Assembly: GCA_964387865.1 (NCBI GenBank)
Contig: CAYLXC010000006.1
Location: 1 to 37,547 of the forward strand
Direction of reading: 5' to 3'
Length of the DNA stretch: 37,547 nucleotides
From: CAYLXC01 sp964387865
Lineage (GTDB): Bacteria > Patescibacteriota > Microgenomatia > Daviesbacterales > UBA10151
The notes beneath the pieces were generated by a model. The model ran no database searches and had not been told where the DNA came from. It saw nothing but the letters and a program-made list of their open reading frames with translations. A program made the translations under genes and the position numbers. How positions within the stretch are numbered: position 1 is the stretch's first letter; every line of letters starts with the position of its first letter. This document shows positions 36,664 through 37,547 of the stretch, piece after piece.

Positions 36664-36930
36664 ATGGATATTCCAGACGCAAGACAATTTCGTCAAATAA
36701 TAAGAGAAGAATTAAATCCAATAAAGAAGACGTTAGATGATCACACGGGAAGGTTAGATCGTTTAGAAAACAAAGTTGATGCATTATCTGGAGATGTAGA
36801 ACAACTACACATGGATGTAAAGGGAATTAGGGATAAAGAGGGTATGGCTCATTCCAGAAACAAAAGAGAAATTGATGAAATAAAAACACATATTGGGTTA
36901 CCTCTAATGCCAGATACTCCGGATGTCTAA
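36664..36930 (+). CDS. Small coiled-coil protein of unknown function
   Basis: The 88-residue, highly charged protein (MDIPDARQFRQIIREELNPIKK...) has a heptad-like central region, HTGRLDRLENKVDALSGDVE, followed by QLHMDVKGIRD. This suggests a short coiled coil, probably a dimer or oligomer. It has no membrane segment or signal. Composition and codon use look genuine, although only a weak AGG precedes ATG 36664. It lies alone between repeat-rich intergenic stretches within the atpD-atpC interval. I do not recognise a family; similar short proteins are common in accessory regions. Confidence 0.6.
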   Translation: MDIPDARQFRQIIREELNPIKKTLDDHTGRLDRLENKVDALSGDVEQLHMDVKGIRDKEGMAHSRNKREIDEIKTHIGLPLMPDTPDV

Positions 36931-36957
36931 CGGGTTAGAATTTTCTTAAAGTAGCTC

Positions 36958-37038
36958 TCGCCTCGCTGAGTCGGCGAAGCGGGCCAGCCTCGACTAGACC
37001 CGTCTCGCCGACGAGGCGGACGTCGAGTCTAGGCGGGC
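36958..37038. repeat. 81-nt GC-rich palindromic element inserted in a repeat copy
   Basis: The segment is about two-thirds G+C in very AT-rich surroundings. It contains hairpin-forming parts, for example CGTC(T)CGCC / GGCGGACG around GACGA. It sits exactly between AAAGTAGCTC (36948-36957) and AAACTCCAAA (37039-37048), which are joined at 36458-36477. No ORF or transposase is present. The rest of the 216 nt between the coiled-coil gene and atpD holds nothing else I can identify. Confidence 0.65.
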
Positions 37039-37146
37039 AAACTCCAAAATCTTAGGCTGCTTGGTTGTGGTTTCTCCAAAAAAGAATCGAAGGGGGTATT
37101 GGAGTAGACATTCTTTCTTCTCGCTCCATACGTCCCGATTATATCA

Positions 37147-37547
37147 CTACTTTACCTCTTCTATAGTTCCCTTCATGTAGAAGGCTTGCTCGGACTTTGA
37201 GTCATGCTTTCCTTCTAAAATATCTTTGAAAGCTCTTATGGTTTCTTTGATTGAGACATAAGTTCCTTTAACAGATGTAAATACTTCTGTAACGTAAAAT
37301 GGCTGGGTTAGCATTCTTTGGATCTTTCTAGCTCTGGAGACTGTCAGCTTATCTTCGTCTGATAGCTCTTCAATTCCCAGTATAGCAATAATATCTTGTA
37401 AATCCTTATACCTTTGTAAAACTTTTTGCACTCCAAAAGCTATATCATAGTGTTCTTGTCCTACAACTTCCGCAGTTAAAACTCTAGATGAGGAGGCCAG
37501 GGGATCAACAGCAGGGTAAAGGCCTTGTTCTGCCAAAGAGCGCTCCA
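37147..37547 (-). CDS. atpD: F-type ATP synthase beta subunit, C-terminal part
   Basis: The C-terminal 133 residues of the catalytic beta subunit run in from the right edge. They begin ERSLAEQGLYPAVDPLASSSR, continuing VLTAEVVGQEHYDIAFGVQKVLQRYKDLQDIIAILG and EELSDEDKLTVSRARKIQRMLTQPF, then FYMKGTIEEVK before TAG 37147. This matches the highly conserved end of AtpD, including the IAILGxEELSxEDK (DELSEED-type) segment. The 5' part with the nucleotide-binding motifs is outside the window. In most bacteria atpC follows at once; here it is separated by the plus-strand genes at 35007-36930. Confidence 0.96.
   Translation of the reverse strand, partial: ERSLAEQGLYPAVDPLASSSRVLTAEVVGQEHYDIAFGVQKVLQRYKDLQDIIAILGIEELSDEDKLTVSRARKIQRMLTQPFYVTEVFTSVKGTYVSIKETIRAFKDILEGKHDSKSEQAFYMKGTIEEVK

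Overview
The window looks like part of a chromosome from an uncultivated Patescibacteria/CPR-type bacterium, probably near the Microgenomates. This is inference. The supporting signs are strong AT bias, few Shine-Dalgarno sequences, start codons placed almost on top of -10 boxes, 4-nt gene overlaps, very many glycosyltransferases, small Cys-rich or membrane-anchored surface proteins and a sortase. TGA is used as a normal stop, for example in the ATGA overlaps, which argues against genetic code 25. A run of 100 N flanked by identical 55-bp sequences shows that this is a scaffold from an assembly.

Layout from left to right. (1) 1-4.6 kb is a cell-envelope block on the minus strand: a VanW-like protein cut by the window edge, a class A penicillin-binding protein, a lone plus-strand tRNA-Tyr, a sortase, and directly beside it a secreted protein ending in an LAVTG sorting signal. 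(2) 4.6-23 kb is one long minus-strand polysaccharide/glycan operon of 13 tightly packed genes, read from a promoter near 23.1 kb. It encodes a 1550-residue protein joining two GT2 modules, a Wzx-like flippase and a GT4 module. It also encodes GT4 and GT2 enzymes, a sugar 3,4-ketoisomerase, an aminotransferase fused to a GT2, a CDP-glucose branch (RfbF, SDR, RmlC-like cupin, SAF-domain oxidoreductase), two GT-C-type membrane proteins and a membrane-anchored TIM-barrel hydrolase. (3) 23.1-34.3 kb is a second minus-strand block of surface proteins and GT2s: a cupredoxin protein with two copies of an unrecognised His/Cys domain, a second protein with one copy of that domain, a Cys-rich repeat protein with a YSYPTPG tail, a small NPF-repeat membrane protein, a GT-C protein, three GT2 genes (one with two GT2 domains), and two tiny overlapping membrane-protein ORFs. 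(4) 34.5-37.5 kb carries the end of the F-type ATP synthase operon. atpD and atpC are separated by about 2.2 kb of mostly opposite-strand genes (beta-carbonic-anhydrase-like, SRPBCC, peptide deformylase, a coiled-coil protein), GC-rich repeat DNA and a degenerate copy of the atpD 3' end.

Taken together, regions 2 and 3 look like a factory for a surface glycan plus its secreted protein partners, while region 1 holds wall synthesis and covalent protein anchoring. The best candidates for undescribed biology are the three-copy HxxxH / CxHG / CxHxxGH domain family with its cupredoxin partner, the four-module transferase-flippase, and the GC-rich palindromic elements seen in intergenic DNA and inside a gene. 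All assignments come from reading the sequence; no database search was possible.
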